Shown here one piece after another: positions 31,408 through 42,205 of a stretch of DNA of 64,000 nt. The DNA comes from an uncultured Burkholderiales bacterium. Its GTDB lineage: Bacteria > Pseudomonadota > Gammaproteobacteria > Burkholderiales > Thiobacillaceae. A model generated the notes under the pieces. It searched no databases. It was given only the letters and a program-made list of their open reading frames with translations, and was not told the DNA's origin. The DNA lies in contig CALEDT010000058.1 in the NCBI GenBank assembly GCA_937949525.1, positions 1 through 64,000 of the forward strand, read 5' to 3'. Position 1 is the first letter of the stretch, and each line of letters starts with the position of its first letter. The translations under genes and the position numbers were made by a program.

Positions 31408-33132
31408 TCAACCCGGTTTCCCCGCGGCCAGCGCCTTGAGCCGGGCCTTGTCCTCGTCCGTCAGCCCCGCCAATCCGCGCCCCGCCAGTCGCTCGAGTTC
31501 GGTACGCGCAGCCAGCGCGCGCAGACCGTTCAGGGCGCCCTGGAACTCGGCTTCGGCCACCTCGGGGCTGCTCCATTCCAGCGTGCCGGCGTTGGCGCTC
31601 TCCAATACGTCCAGCTCAGGCCGACCAGCAAAGTGATGCAGGATGAGGGCACGCGTCATTTCCGGGTGTTCGCGCAGCAACGCCACGACGGCATCCAGCG
31701 CGGCCGCGTCGGCGTCGTCGCCCCTGGGCAGTTCACCCAGCAACCGCGCGCGCGCCGGATCGTCCAGCACCCCTTGCAGCAACACACGCCATAGCGACGG
31801 TCTCGCCCCGGCGCGAACGCGCGCCGGAGCCGGCGCGCGTTCGCGCCGGGGCCTAACCATGCCGGACGAAGCGCCTTGGCCGGGTTCCCGGGTGAGGCCG
31901 GTGAGCGCCGCCAGACGCTGGCGCAGCGCACGCGCCAACAGGGGCGCCTCGGTGAGACGGGCGAGCAACGGCCGCGCATCCGTGGCGAGGCGCACCCTGC
32001 CCTCGTCGGAACCGGCGTCGACACGCGCAGTCAGCTCGGCAAACAGAAAATCCGACAGCGGCATGGCCGCATCGCACAGGCGACGGAATGCATCGGCGCC
32101 CTGCGCGCGCACGTAGCTGTCGGGATCCTCGCCCTCCGGCAGAAACAGGAAAGCCAGCAGCTTGCCGTCACGCGCCTGCGGCAGACAGTTCTCCAACGCG
32201 CGCCAGGCCGCCTTGCGACCGGCGGCATCACCGTCGAACGCGAAGATCACGGCATTGGCCAGACGCAACAGACGCGCCACCTGATCCGGGGTGATGGCGG
32301 TGCCGAGCGTGGCGACGGCATGGTCGAAGCCGTGCTGGTCCAGCATGACCACGTCCATGTAACCCTCCACCACCACCACGCGGTCGTCGCGTTGAATAGC
32401 CCGGCGGTGTTCGTACAGGCCGTACAGTTCGCGGCCCTTGTGATACAGGGGCGTCTCCGGCGAGTTGAGATACTTGGGTTCTCCCTGGCCGAGCACCCGA
32501 CCGCCGAATGCGATCACGCGGCCGCGCTCGTCGCGGATCGGAAACATCACGCGGTCGCGGAAGCGGTCGTAGCGCTTGTCGGTATGCTCGATCACCAGGC
32601 CGGCCTCGACCAGCAGGGGATCGTCGTAACGGGCGAACGCCTGCGCCAGCCCACGCCAATCGTCGGCGGCGTAACCCAGGCCGAAGCGCGCCGCCGTCTC
32701 GCCGCTCAGGCCGCGCCGCTTCAGGTAAGCGATCGCGTGGTCGGCATTTCTGAGCGCCTGACGGTAATGGCGCGCGGCAACCTCCATGCACTGGAACAAC
32801 TGGTCGCGCCGGCTTTCGACATCCGGCGAGCGGCGCATGCCGTCATCCGGCACCTGCAGGCCGGCCTGACCGGCGAGCTCCTTCACCGCGTCGACGAAGC
32901 CGTAACCGGCGTGTTCCATCAGAAAGGTGATGGCGGTACCATGCGCGCCACAACCGAAACAGTGATAGAACTGTTTGCTCGGGCTGACCGTGAACGACGG
33001 TGTCTTTTCGTTGTGGAAGGGACAACGCGCCTGATAGTTGGCGCCGGCCTTCTTCAGGGGCACATAACGTTCGATCACCGCGACGATGTCACTGCGGTCG
33101 AGCACCTGCTGGATGAAGTCCTGCGGAATCAT
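31408..33132 (-). CDS. dnaG: DNA primase
   Basis: MIPQDFIQQVLDRSDIVAVIERYVPLKKAGANYQARCPFHNEKTPSFTVSPSKQFYHCFGCGAHGTAITFLM; VVEGYMDVVMLDQHGFDHAVATLGTAIT. Confidence 0.97.
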   Translation of the reverse strand: MIPQDFIQQVLDRSDIVAVIERYVPLKKAGANYQARCPFHNEKTPSFTVSPSKQFYHCFGCGAHGTAITFLMEHAGYGFVDAVKELAGQAGLQVPDDGMRRSPDVESRRDQLFQCMEVAARHYRQALRNADHAIAYLKRRGLSGETAARFGLGYAADDWRGLAQAFARYDDPLLVEAGLVIEHTDKRYDRFRDRVMFPIRDERGRVIAFGGRVLGQGEPKYLNSPETPLYHKGRELYGLYEHRRAIQRDDRVVVVEGYMDVVMLDQHGFDHAVATLGTAITPDQVARLLRLANAVIFAFDGDAAGRKAAWRALENCLPQARDGKLLAFLFLPEGEDPDSYVRAQGADAFRRLCDAAMPLSDFLFAELTARVDAGSDEGRVRLATDARPLLARLTEAPLLARALRQRLAALTGLTREPGQGASSGMVRPRRERAPAPARVRAGARPSLWRVLLQGVLDDPARARLLGELPRGDDADAAALDAVVALLREHPEMTRALILHHFAGRPELDVLESANAGTLEWSSPEVAEAEFQGALNGLRALAARTELERLAGRGLAGLTDEDKARLKALAAGKPG

Positions 33133-33187
33133 GCAGCGACGATTCCACGTCGCCAGCGCCGCGTCAACGTGCGCGGCGCGGCAGGCC

Positions 33188-33637
33188 TCAGGTGCCGGTC
33201 AGCGCCGTTTTGACGCGCGCCGACACGTCGGTCATGTCGGCGCGACCGGCCAGGTGCGGCTTCAACCAGGCCATCACCCGACCCATGTCGCGCGCGCCGG
33301 CGGCAGCGGTGTCGGCCAGCGCCTGGCGCACGAGCGCGTCGATCTCGGCGTCGGTCAGCCGCTGCGGCAGATAGGCCGACAACAAGTCCGCCTCGAACTG
33401 CTCCTGTTCGGCCAGATCGTGCCGGCCGGCGGCGAGGTATTGCGCATGGCTGTCACGGCGCTGCTTGATCAGCTTGTCCACCACCGCGACCACGCCCGCA
33501 TCGCCCAGTTCGGCGCGCTCGTCAATCTCGCGCTGCTTGACGGCGGCCAACAGCAAACGGATCGCGGCCAGACGCGCGCCATCCTTGGCACGCATGGCGG
33601 CCTTCATGTCATCGGTGATGCGTTGTTTGAGGGTCAT
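33188..33637 (-). CDS. yqeY: GatB/YqeY domain protein
   Basis: MTLKQRITDDMKAAMRAKDGARLAAIRLLLAAVKQREID; AADTAAAGARDMGRVMAWLKPHLAGRADMTDVSARVKTAL. Confidence 0.94.
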   Translation of the reverse strand: MTLKQRITDDMKAAMRAKDGARLAAIRLLLAAVKQREIDERAELGDAGVVAVVDKLIKQRRDSHAQYLAAGRHDLAEQEQFEADLLSAYLPQRLTDAEIDALVRQALADTAAAGARDMGRVMAWLKPHLAGRADMTDVSARVKTALTGT

Positions 33638-33671
33638 GCAACCCGCGCCCGGACGGGCGCCATGCGGACGT

Positions 33672-33884
33672 TCAGTACAGCTTGGGCGGCAGCGTCTGGC
33701 TGCGCAGGCGCTTGTGGTGGCGCTTGATCGCAGCGGCGAGCTTGCGCTTGCGCTCTTGCGTCGGCTTCTCGTAGAACTCCCGTGCGCGCAGTTCGGTGAG
33801 CAGGCCGGTTTTCTCGATGGTGCGCTTGAAGCGGCGCATGGCCACTTCGAAGGGTTCGTTTTCCTTGACGCGAACGCTGGGCAT
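33672..33884 (-). CDS. rpsU: 30S ribosomal protein S21
   Basis: [63 protein letters not shown]. Confidence 0.98.
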   Translation of the reverse strand: MPSVRVKENEPFEVAMRRFKRTIEKTGLLTELRAREFYEKPTQERKRKLAAAIKRHHKRLRSQTLPPKLY

Positions 33885-33922
33885 GTATCGTCCTGGTGAG
33901 GGGTATGAGAAAGATCGCGGAT

Positions 33923-33950
33923 TCTATACCGCGACTGATGATGGTTTCAA
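33923..33950 (-). promoter_or_regulatory. Putative sigma70 promoter for rpsU-yqeY-dnaG: TTGAAA - 16 nt - TATAGA
   Basis: Minus-strand TTGAAA (33945-33950) and TATAGA (33923-33928) about 40 nt upstream of the rpsU start. Confidence 0.65.
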
Positions 33951-34004
33951 TACAATCACGCCATCGCCGCATCACGTGTCGAGCAAGGCGCCGACAAGTA
34001 CCGC

Positions 34005-35012
34005 ATGATCGTCCTGGGCATCGAATCCTCCTGCGATGAAACCGGCCTGGCGCTATATGACACCCAGCGCGGCCTGCGCGCGCATGCCTTGCATACGCAG
34101 GCGGCAATGCACGCCGAGTACGGCGGCGTGGTGCCCGAGCTGGCCTCGCGCGATCACATTCGCCGGGTCGTGCCGCTGACCCGCACGGTGCTGCACGAGG
34201 CGGGGATCACGGCGACCGAGCTCGACGCCATCGCCTACACGCGCGGTCCCGGCTTGGCCGGCGCGCTGCTGGTCGGCGCGGCGTATGCCAATGCGCTGGC
34301 GGCGGCGCTGCGCGTGCCGGCAGTGGGCGTACATCATCTGGAAGGCCATCTGCTCTCGCCGCTGCTGGCCACTCCGCGTCCGGATTTCCCGTTCGCCGCG
34401 TTGCTGGTGTCCGGTGGCCACACGCAATTGATGCGCGTGGACGGCGTCGGACGTTACCGAATGCTGGGCGAGACACTGGACGACGCCGCCGGCGAGGCGT
34501 TCGACAAGACCGCGCAACTGCTCGGCCTGGGCTATCCCGGTGGGCCGGCGCTGGCGCGCCTGGCCGAACACGGCCAAGCCTATCGCTACACGCTGCCCCG
34601 ACCGATGCTGGCTTCCGGCGATCTGGACTTCAGTTTCTCCGGACTGAAGACCGCGGTACTGACCCTGGCGCGCAAGCAGGGCGAGGACGCGCGCGCGGAC
34701 ATCGCGGCCGCGTTCCAGGTGGCGGTGGTGGACGTGCTCGCCGGCAAGTGTCTGGCGGCGCTGCGCGCCACCGGGCTTGACACGCTGGTGGTGGCGGGTG
34801 GCGTCGGCGCCAACCGCGCGCTGCGCGCACGCCTGGATGCCGAGGCCGCGTTGCACGGTCATCGCGTGTTCTACCCGCCACTGGAACTGTGCACCGACAA
34901 CGGCGCGATGATCGCCTATGCCGGCGCGCAGCGGCTGGCGGCGGGCGCCACGGCGGCGGACGGCCGTTTCGACGTGCGCCCACGCTGGGCGCTGGAGGAT
35001 CTGGGCGGCTGA
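34005..35012 (+). CDS. tsaD: tRNA N6-threonylcarbamoyladenosine biosynthesis protein TsaD
   Basis: [88 protein letters not shown]. Confidence 0.98.
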   Translation: MIVLGIESSCDETGLALYDTQRGLRAHALHTQAAMHAEYGGVVPELASRDHIRRVVPLTRTVLHEAGITATELDAIAYTRGPGLAGALLVGAAYANALAAALRVPAVGVHHLEGHLLSPLLATPRPDFPFAALLVSGGHTQLMRVDGVGRYRMLGETLDDAAGEAFDKTAQLLGLGYPGGPALARLAEHGQAYRYTLPRPMLASGDLDFSFSGLKTAVLTLARKQGEDARADIAAAFQVAVVDVLAGKCLAALRATGLDTLVVAGGVGANRALRARLDAEAALHGHRVFYPPLELCTDNGAMIAYAGAQRLAAGATAADGRFDVRPRWALEDLGG

Positions 35013-35078
35013 CGGCATCGCGCTGGCGTCGGCCTGGTAGCGGAGCTGCGCGGGCCGGCCATCCGACGGGCTGCGTTC

Positions 35079-35855
35079 TCAACGACGCGGCACGATATCC
35101 AGGTGCACGTCGAAATACTCCGCCAGCCACTCCAGCACGTACTCCGGAAACGCCAGCGCCAGACCCAGCACTGCCAGCAGCAGCAGCACCATCAACGTGG
35201 AGAAGATGCTGGTGGGGCGCAGCCAGCCCCAGTAGCGCGCGGCGAGGAACACCATGTCCTTGCGATGCTCGGTCATGCGCAACCAGCCTCGGACCAGACT
35301 CACCGCCAGCCACACGCCGTAGCCGCCGGCGAGCGAGGCGAGCACGACGCGGAACACGGTGAGCAGATCCCACTCCTGTATGCCCTTGTAGAACAGCGAC
35401 ACCGCACCGACGCCGAGCGCCGCGGCGGTGGCCAGCACGATGTTGAGCAGCAGGCGGCGGCGTTCGCGCGCCAGATCGCGCTGACGCTCGATGAAGAAGT
35501 TGTCGATCTCGCGCTTGAGGTATTCGGTCTTGTCCTCCACCAGCCCGGCGATCTCGCGACGCATCGCGGCGATACGGTCGTCCAGCACCACGGACAGGCG
35601 GTCGGCCGCGTAATCCACCAGTTCGCGCACGTCATCCTTGGTCAGACTGCGTTGGCTGTGCAGCTCCTGGGAAATCTTCTCCAGCTTCTCGTCGATCGCC
35701 TGGCTGGCCCCGGCGACCACGTCGCGCATCTCCTCGCCCGCCTGGCGCACGCCAATGCGCACCACCTCGCCCAGCTTGTCCCCGGCCTTCTCGATCGCGG
35801 CCTCGGACGCGGCGGTGAGACTGCCACGGGCGTAGTCGATGGTTTTCTCGAACAT
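35079..35855 (-). CDS. Hypothetical membrane protein with N-terminal coiled-coil-like region and two or more TM segments
   Basis: Long heptad-rich charged N-half then LLLNIVLATAAALGVGAVSLFY, TVFRVVLASLAGGYGVWLAVSLV and TLMVLLLLAVLGLALAF; near-abutting plsY. Confidence 0.75.
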   Translation of the reverse strand: MFEKTIDYARGSLTAASEAAIEKAGDKLGEVVRIGVRQAGEEMRDVVAGASQAIDEKLEKISQELHSQRSLTKDDVRELVDYAADRLSVVLDDRIAAMRREIAGLVEDKTEYLKREIDNFFIERQRDLARERRRLLLNIVLATAAALGVGAVSLFYKGIQEWDLLTVFRVVLASLAGGYGVWLAVSLVRGWLRMTEHRKDMVFLAARYWGWLRPTSIFSTLMVLLLLAVLGLALAFPEYVLEWLAEYFDVHLDIVPRR

Positions 35856-35856
35856 G

Positions 35857-36471
35857 TCAGCGTTTCTTGAACGCGCGCTCCTCGCCGCTCATCAGTTTGC
35901 GGATGTTGCGGTGATGACGCGCCAGCACCAGCAGCGACAGCAAGGCCAGCAGCCCGGCCAGCAACCATGCGTCCGGACCCTGGCGCAACAGGTAATAGCC
36001 GTACACCGGCGCCAGTGCGGCGGCGGTCAGCGCGGACAGCGAGGAAATTCGCGTCAGCGCGAACACTGCCAGCCAGGTCAGCACGGCCAGTCCGCCCAGA
36101 CGCCAATCCAATGCCAGCAGCACGCCCAGCGCGGTGGCCACGCCTTTGCCGCCTTTGAAGCCGAAAAACAACGGGAACAGATGGCCTAGGAAAGCAGCCA
36201 ACGCGGCCAGATACGGCACGTGGGCGGGCAGCCCATAGCGCGCCGTCGCCCACAACGCCAACAGCACGGCCAGATAGCCCTTGAGCGCGTCGCCGAAAAG
36301 GGTCAGTGCGGCGGCGGATTTGCGCCCGGTGCGCAACATGTTGGTCGCGCCGGGGTTGCCGGAACCGTGGCTGCGTGGATCGGGCAGGCCGTACAGGCGC
36401 GCCACCGGGATGGCGAAGGCGACCGAGCCGAGCAGATAGGCGGCGATCAGGATCAGCGTGGTTTCAATCAT
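35857..36471 (-). CDS. plsY: Glycerol-3-phosphate acyltransferase PlsY
   Basis: AYLLGSVAFAIPVARLYGLPDPRSHGSGNPGATNMLRTGRKSAAALTLFGDALKGYLAV; HLFPLFFGFKGGKGVATALGVLL. Confidence 0.95.
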   Translation of the reverse strand: MIETTLILIAAYLLGSVAFAIPVARLYGLPDPRSHGSGNPGATNMLRTGRKSAAALTLFGDALKGYLAVLLALWATARYGLPAHVPYLAALAAFLGHLFPLFFGFKGGKGVATALGVLLALDWRLGGLAVLTWLAVFALTRISSLSALTAAALAPVYGYYLLRQGPDAWLLAGLLALLSLLVLARHHRNIRKLMSGEERAFKKR

Positions 36472-36519
36472 TTGCGTAGAATGCCGGCCTTTTCAGCACG
36501 CCGCGCGCGGCGCATGGTC

Positions 36520-36876
36520 ATGGACATCTTGTTCCTGCGGGATTTCCGCCTGGAAATGATTATCGGGCTGTACGAATGGGAGCGCAAAGCGCCACAACCG
36601 GTCATGATCGATCTGGAAATCGGCCTGTATGACCACAAGGCCGGCCATACCGACAACATCGCCGACACCATCGACTATGGCAAGGTCGCCGCGCGTATCC
36701 AGAACGTGGTGACGGCGCGCGAGATCCACCTGGTGGAAACCCTGGGCGAACTGATCGCCGACCTGGTGCGCGGCGAGTTCGGCGCGCCGTGGGTGCGGGT
36801 CACCGTGCGCAAGCTGGCGATCCTGCGGGGTGTGGCCGAACTGGGCATCGTCATCGAGCGCGGCTCGCGGCTCTGA
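36520..36876 (+). CDS. folB: Dihydroneopterin aldolase
   Basis: MDILFLRDFRLEMIIGLYEWERKAPQPVMIDLEIG; DTIDYGKVAARI; LVETLGELIADLVRGEF; ATG at 36514 is an alternative start. Confidence 0.92.
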   Translation: MDILFLRDFRLEMIIGLYEWERKAPQPVMIDLEIGLYDHKAGHTDNIADTIDYGKVAARIQNVVTAREIHLVETLGELIADLVRGEFGAPWVRVTVRKLAILRGVAELGIVIERGSRL

Positions 36877-36882
36877 TGCGTT

Positions 36883-37524
36883 TCAGACCGGGCGGCGCGC
36901 CACCATCAGGAACACCGGGTAGGCGCGTTCGCCGTCGTCGCGCGCCTTGACGATCTCGAACACGGTCTGGAAGACAACGTCTGCGAAGCCGACCGCTTCG
37001 GTCGTTCGCGCCAGCGCGTCGCGCTCGAAACCGTGGTGCACGTCCACCTCCGCGCCGTGAAAGCTGCCGTCCTCGGCATCCAGGTCGGCGATGCACAGCC
37101 AGCCGCCGGGCGTCAGCAGGCGATGGAAGGCGGTGAGGATGGCCGCGGTGTCCGGCACGTGATGCAGCGTCATCGCGGAATAGATCAGGTCGTAACGTTC
37201 GTCTGGCGCGGCGCCGGTGCTCAAATCCATCCGGCGCGTGCGCATGTGGCCGATGCCCGCTGCGCGGATCTTCTCCTCGGCGACGGCCAGCATGCCGGGC
37301 GAGGTGTCCTTGAGCACGATGTCGCCGAGACGGTCGCGCAGCGCGAAGCTCAGCAGGCCGGTGCCGCTGCCATAGTCGAGCGCGCGCATGTCCGCGCGCA
37401 GCGGCACGCTGGCGGCGATGGCGGCGGCGATGCGCTCGGCTCGCGCCTGGAATACCGGGTTCTCGTCCCAGCGGCGGGCGACGGCATCGAAGTGATCGGC
37501 GTCCAGCCGGACCTTGGCGCTCAT
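36883..37524 (-). CDS. Class I SAM-dependent methyltransferase
   Basis: [81 protein letters not shown]. Confidence 0.9.
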   Translation of the reverse strand: MSAKVRLDADHFDAVARRWDENPVFQARAERIAAAIAASVPLRADMRALDYGSGTGLLSFALRDRLGDIVLKDTSPGMLAVAEEKIRAAGIGHMRTRRMDLSTGAAPDERYDLIYSAMTLHHVPDTAAILTAFHRLLTPGGWLCIADLDAEDGSFHGAEVDVHHGFERDALARTTEAVGFADVVFQTVFEIVKARDDGERAYPVFLMVARRPV

Positions 37525-39011
37525 CGCTTGCCGCCCAGCAGCGAACCCAGCACGCCGCGGATGATGGCGCGGCCGACCTGGCTGCCGACCGAGCGCGCGG
37601 CGCTCTTGGCCATGGCCTCCACCACGCCCTCGCGGCGCGCGCCGCGAGGGCCCGGCGCGCCGCCGAACAGGCCATCGAGCAAGCCACCGGACGAGGCCCC
37701 GGCGTTCTGCTGGGTCGCCGCCTGCCGTGCAGCCTGGTCGGCGCGCGCCTTCAGCACCTCGTAGGCGGATTCGCGGTCGACCGCTTCGTCGTATACGCCG
37801 GCCACCAGCGAATCGCGCAGCAGCTGACGCCGTTGGTCCGCATCGATCGGGCCGATCTGCGCCTGCGGCGGCACGATGTAGGCGCGCTCGACCACGTGCG
37901 GGCGGCCCTTGTCGTCGAGCAGCGACACCAGCGCCTCGCCCACGCCCAGCTCGGTGATCACCGCCGCCTCGTCCAGTTTGGGGTTGTCGCGCATGGTGTC
38001 GGCCGCCGCCTTGACCGCGCGCTGGTCGCGCGGCGAGAACGCGCGCAACGCATGCTGCACGCGGTTGCCGAGCTGGCCCAGCACCTTGTCCGGCACGTCG
38101 GCCGGATTCTGCGTGACGAAATAGACACCGACACCCTTGGAGCGGATCAGCCGCACCACCTGCTCGATCTTGTCGACCAGGGCCGGCGGCGCGTCGCTGA
38201 ACAGCAGGTGGGCCTCGTCGAAGAAGAACACCAGCCGGGGCTTGTCCAGATCGCCCACCTCGGGCAGGTTCTCGAACAGTTCGGCCAGCAGCCACAGCAG
38301 CAGCGTGCCGTACAGTTTGGGCGACTGCATCAGGCGGTCGGCGGCGAGGATGTTGACCACGCCCTTGCCGTCCACGCTCTGCATCAGGTCGGCGATGTCC
38401 AGCATCGGTTCGCCGAACAGCCGGTCGCCGCCCTGTGTCTCCAGCGCCAGCAGACCGCGTTGGATGGCGCCGATGCTGGCGGCGGAGACGTTGCCGTATT
38501 CCGTGGTCAGCGTCTTCGCGTTGTCGCCGACGTATTGCAGCATGGCGCGCAGATCCTTGAGATCGAGCAGCAGCAGGCCGTTGTCGTCGGCAACTTTGAA
38601 CACCAGGTTGAGCACGCCGGTCTGGGTCTCATTGAGTTGCAGCATGCGCGCCAGCAGCAGCGGCCCCATGTCGGAGATGGTCGCGCGCAGCGGGTGGCCC
38701 TGTTCGCCGAACACGTCCCAGAAGGTCACCGGGAAGCCCTGCGGACGATGCTCGGTCAGACCGAGCTGCGCCACGCGTTCGGCCACCTTGGCGTTGCCGC
38801 CGCCCGGACGGCAGATGCCGGACAGATCCCCCTTGATGTCCGACATGAAGCAGGGCACGCCGATGGCGGAGAAGCGCTCGGCCAGGGTCTGCAAGGTCAC
38901 GGTCTTGCCGGTGCCGGTGGCGCCGGTGATCAGGCCGTGGCGGTTGGCCATCTTCGGCAAAAGGTGCACTTCGGCGTGGTCGTTCTTGGCGATCAGCAAG
39001 GGCGTGCTCAT
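37521..39011 (-). CDS. DUF853 / HerA-like helicase domain ATPase (YjgR family)
   Basis: [108 protein letters not shown]. Confidence 0.94.
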   Translation of the reverse strand: MSTPLLIAKNDHAEVHLLPKMANRHGLITGATGTGKTVTLQTLAERFSAIGVPCFMSDIKGDLSGICRPGGGNAKVAERVAQLGLTEHRPQGFPVTFWDVFGEQGHPLRATISDMGPLLLARMLQLNETQTGVLNLVFKVADDNGLLLLDLKDLRAMLQYVGDNAKTLTTEYGNVSAASIGAIQRGLLALETQGGDRLFGEPMLDIADLMQSVDGKGVVNILAADRLMQSPKLYGTLLLWLLAELFENLPEVGDLDKPRLVFFFDEAHLLFSDAPPALVDKIEQVVRLIRSKGVGVYFVTQNPADVPDKVLGQLGNRVQHALRAFSPRDQRAVKAAADTMRDNPKLDEAAVITELGVGEALVSLLDDKGRPHVVERAYIVPPQAQIGPIDADQRRQLLRDSLVAGVYDEAVDRESAYEVLKARADQAARQAATQQNAGASSGGLLDGLFGGAPGPRGARREGVVEAMAKSAARSVGSQVGRAIIRGVLGSLLGGKR

Positions 39012-39103
39012 GGTCGAATGCTCCGGCGGTGATGCGCGATTGTATGGGGGCGCGGGCGCGATCGGACAAGACCCGCTGGAACTGACGGCGCCATTCCGGT
39101 CAA

Positions 39104-39712
39104 ATGCCGACATCGCCCGCGCCCGTCAGAGCCGTGACCCCGTCCAGTCCGATCACACCTCGCTACACCCGCACCGCTCTGCTGCTGCACTGGTTGCTCG
39201 CGCTGATGATCCTGGTGGCGCTGGGCTGGGGGCTGTACATGGTGGAGCTGCGTCTGTCCCCCTGGAAGCTGAAGGCGTATGCCTGGCACAAGTGGCTGGG
39301 CGTGACCATCTTCCTGCTGGTGCTGGTGCGCCTGGGCTGGCGCCTGACCCACGCGCCGCCGCCACTGCCGGCCACACTGCCGCTCTGGCAGCGGACCCTG
39401 GCCGGCATCTCGCATGCGCTGCTGTATCTGCTGATGCTGGCCATGCCGCTGACCGGCTGGCTGATGAGCTCGGCCAAGGGGTTTCAGACCGTGTATTTCG
39501 GTGTGTTGCCGATTCCGGACTTGCTGGACAAGAACAAGATCCTCGGCGACGCGCTCGCCAGCGCCCATGCCGCGCTGGCTTGGCTGCTGATCGCGCTGCT
39601 GGCACTGCATGTGGCGGCGGCGTTGAAACACCATTTCATCGACCGGGACGACGTGCTGCGCCGCATGTTGCCCTTCCTGCCCGCACCGAAGAACCGAGGA
39701 GACCCGTCATGA
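39104..39712 (+). CDS. Cytochrome b561 family protein
   Basis: [112 protein letters not shown]. Confidence 0.94.
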   Translation: MPTSPAPVRAVTPSSPITPRYTRTALLLHWLLALMILVALGWGLYMVELRLSPWKLKAYAWHKWLGVTIFLLVLVRLGWRLTHAPPPLPATLPLWQRTLAGISHALLYLLMLAMPLTGWLMSSAKGFQTVYFGVLPIPDLLDKNKILGDALASAHAALAWLLIALLALHVAAALKHHFIDRDDVLRRMLPFLPAPKNRGDPS

Positions 39713-40272
39713 AGCCTTTGCTCGCCCTGCTGCTGTCCGCCGCGCTCGCCGCGCCCGCGCTGGCTGCCGAACGTTACACCATCGATGCGCGCCACACCTT
39801 CCCGGTGTTCGAGATCAATCACCTGGGCTTTTCCACGCAGCGCGGCCGCTTCAACCAGACCGAAGGCGAGATCATGCTGGATGTCGCCGCCCGGCGCGGC
39901 AGCATCGACGTGCGCATCGCCACCGCATCGATCGACATGGGCCTGGACGACTGGGACAAGCACCTGCGCAACGCCGATTTCTTCGACGTCGAAGTTCATC
40001 CAACCATGACCTTCACCTCCGACCGCCTGGTGTTCGACGGCGACAAGCCGGTGGCGGCGCACGGCACGCTGACGCTGCTGGGCGTGAGCAAGCCGGTGAC
40101 GCTCGAGATCGCCAACTTCCGCTGCGGCACACATCCCATCAACAAGCGCGCGCTGTGCGGCGCCGACGTCAGCGGCCAGATCAAACGGTCCGAATTCGGC
40201 ATGACCCGTTACCTGCCGGCCATCGGCGATGACGTGCGCCTGCTGATCCCGGTCGAAGCGTTCAAGGACTGA
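39709..40272 (+). CDS. YceI family periplasmic protein
   Basis: Signal peptide [81 protein letters not shown] overlap with b561 gene. Confidence 0.94.
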   Translation: MKPLLALLLSAALAAPALAAERYTIDARHTFPVFEINHLGFSTQRGRFNQTEGEIMLDVAARRGSIDVRIATASIDMGLDDWDKHLRNADFFDVEVHPTMTFTSDRLVFDGDKPVAAHGTLTLLGVSKPVTLEIANFRCGTHPINKRALCGADVSGQIKRSEFGMTRYLPAIGDDVRLLIPVEAFKD

Positions 40273-40274
40273 GC

Positions 40275-40847
40275 ATGGCCGCCGACATCCTGGTGCTGGC
40301 CGGCAGCGCCCGGCGCGACTCCGTCAACCGGCGTCTGGCCAACTTCGCCGCCACGATGCTGCGCACGCGCGGCGCTCAAGCCACGCTGCTGGAGCTGGCC
40401 GACCATCCGCTACCGCTGTACCACGGCGATCTCGAAGCCCGCGAGGGCCTGCCGGACGACGCGCGCCGGCTCAAGGATCTGTTCATCGCCCATGGCGCGC
40501 TGGTCATCGTCACACCGGAATACAACGCCTCGCTGCCCGCTCTGCTGAAGAACACCATCGACTGGGTGTCGCGACCGTTGCCGGGCGAGAGCGGTTACCT
40601 GCCGTTCGCCGGCAAGGCAGCGGCGCTGATGAGCGCTTCGCCCGGCGCGCTGGGCGGCATGCGCGCCTTGCGTCATCTGCGCGACGTGCTCACCGAACTG
40701 CAGATGATCGTGCTACCCCGGCAACTGTCCCTGCCAGCCGCGGACCAGGCGTTCGACGATGCCGGCGCGCTGCGCGACGCAGCCATGTCGGCACGCCTCG
40801 CCGGCCTGCTGGACGACCTGGTGGCCATGCAGCGGCGTCTGGCCTGA
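40275..40847 (+). CDS. NADPH-dependent FMN reductase family protein
   Basis: ILVLAGSARRDSVNRRLANFAA; VIVTPEYNASLPALLKNTIDWVSRP; GKAAALMSASPGALGGMRALRHLRDVL. Confidence 0.92.
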   Translation: MAADILVLAGSARRDSVNRRLANFAATMLRTRGAQATLLELADHPLPLYHGDLEAREGLPDDARRLKDLFIAHGALVIVTPEYNASLPALLKNTIDWVSRPLPGESGYLPFAGKAAALMSASPGALGGMRALRHLRDVLTELQMIVLPRQLSLPAADQAFDDAGALRDAAMSARLAGLLDDLVAMQRRLA

Positions 40848-40915
40848 ACGCCGGCCGCGCCGGCGGCGTGCCCCCGGCGGTGTAAAATCCGCGTATTTCG
40901 TTCGGGGCAGTCATC

Positions 40916-41644
40916 ATGGCCGGTCATTCCAAATGGGCAAACATCCAGCACCGCAAGGGTCGTCAGGACGCCAAGCGCGGCAAGATCTTCACCAAGCTGA
41001 TCAAGGAGATCACCGTCGCCGCGCGCATGGGCGGCGGTGATCCCAATTTCAATCCGCGCCTGCGTCTGGCCATCGACAAGGCCAAGACCGAGTCGATGCC
41101 CAAGGACAACATCGAGAACGCGATCAAGCGCGGCACCGGCGAGCTGGAAGGCGTCAACTACGAGGAAGTGCGCTACGAGGGCTACGGCCCCGGCGGCGCT
41201 GCGGTGATCGTCGACTGTCTGACCGACAACCGCGTGCGTACCGTCGCCGACGTGCGCCATGCGCTGTCCAAGCACGGCGGCAACCTGGGCACCGACGGCT
41301 CGGTGGTGTTCCAGTTCCGCCATTGCGGCCAGATCGTGCTGGCACCCGGCGCGGACGAGGACCGGGTCATGGAGATCGCGCTGGATGCCGGTGCCGAGGA
41401 CGTCAGCAGCAACGACGACGGTTCCATCGAGGTCATCACTGCGCCCAACAACGACCTGGCGGCGGTCAAGGAAGCCCTGGAACGGGCCGGTTTGCAGACG
41501 GTGATGGCGCAGGTGGTGATGAAACCGCTGAACGAGATCGAGATCGGCGGCGACGACGCCGTGCGTTTCCAGAAGATGCTGGACATGCTCGACGACCTCG
41601 ACGATGTCCAGGAGGTCTACACCTCGGCGATCCTGCCGGAGTGA
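40916..41644 (+). CDS. yebC: YebC/PmpR family DNA-binding regulatory protein
   Basis: [57 protein letters not shown]. Confidence 0.98.
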   Translation: MAGHSKWANIQHRKGRQDAKRGKIFTKLIKEITVAARMGGGDPNFNPRLRLAIDKAKTESMPKDNIENAIKRGTGELEGVNYEEVRYEGYGPGGAAVIVDCLTDNRVRTVADVRHALSKHGGNLGTDGSVVFQFRHCGQIVLAPGADEDRVMEIALDAGAEDVSSNDDGSIEVITAPNNDLAAVKEALERAGLQTVMAQVVMKPLNEIEIGGDDAVRFQKMLDMLDDLDDVQEVYTSAILPE

Positions 41645-42162
41645 GGATACTCGGACTCGACCCCGGCCTGCGCGTGACCGGTTACGGCATCATCGACCAG
41701 TCCGGCCAGACGCTGCGCTACGTCGCCAGCGGCGTGGTGCGTACCGCCAGCGGCGGCGAGTTGCCGGAACGCATCCGCATCCTGTTCGCCGGCGTGGTCG
41801 AGATCCTGGAACGCTTCCGCCCGGATACGGCAGCGGTGGAGAAGGTGTTCGTCAACGTCAACCCGCAGTCGACCCTGCTGCTCGGACAGGCGCGCGGTGC
41901 CGCCATCGCCGCGCTGACCGCCGCCGGCCGCCCGGTGTTCGAGTACACCGCGTTGCAGGTCAAGCAGGCCGTGGTCGGCAACGGCCATGCCGACAAGGTG
42001 CAGGTGATGCACATGGTCAAACGTCTGCTGCAACTGCCGGCCGAGCCGCGCCCGGATTCCGCCGACGCGCTGGCCTGCGCCATCTGCCACGCCCATGGCG
42101 GTTCCGGCCTGGGCGGTGTCGTCACCAGCACGCGCCGGCGCCGCGCCGGGCGCATGCTGTAG
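41641..42162 (+). CDS. ruvC: Crossover junction endodeoxyribonuclease RuvC
   Basis: GTG start at 41641: [84 protein letters not shown]. Confidence 0.97.
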   Translation: MRILGLDPGLRVTGYGIIDQSGQTLRYVASGVVRTASGGELPERIRILFAGVVEILERFRPDTAAVEKVFVNVNPQSTLLLGQARGAAIAALTAAGRPVFEYTALQVKQAVVGNGHADKVQVMHMVKRLLQLPAEPRPDSADALACAICHAHGGSGLGGVVTSTRRRRAGRML

Positions 42163-42205
42163 CGCGCGGCGCCGGATTGCACGTCGATACCGAGGAGCGA
42201 CCGCC

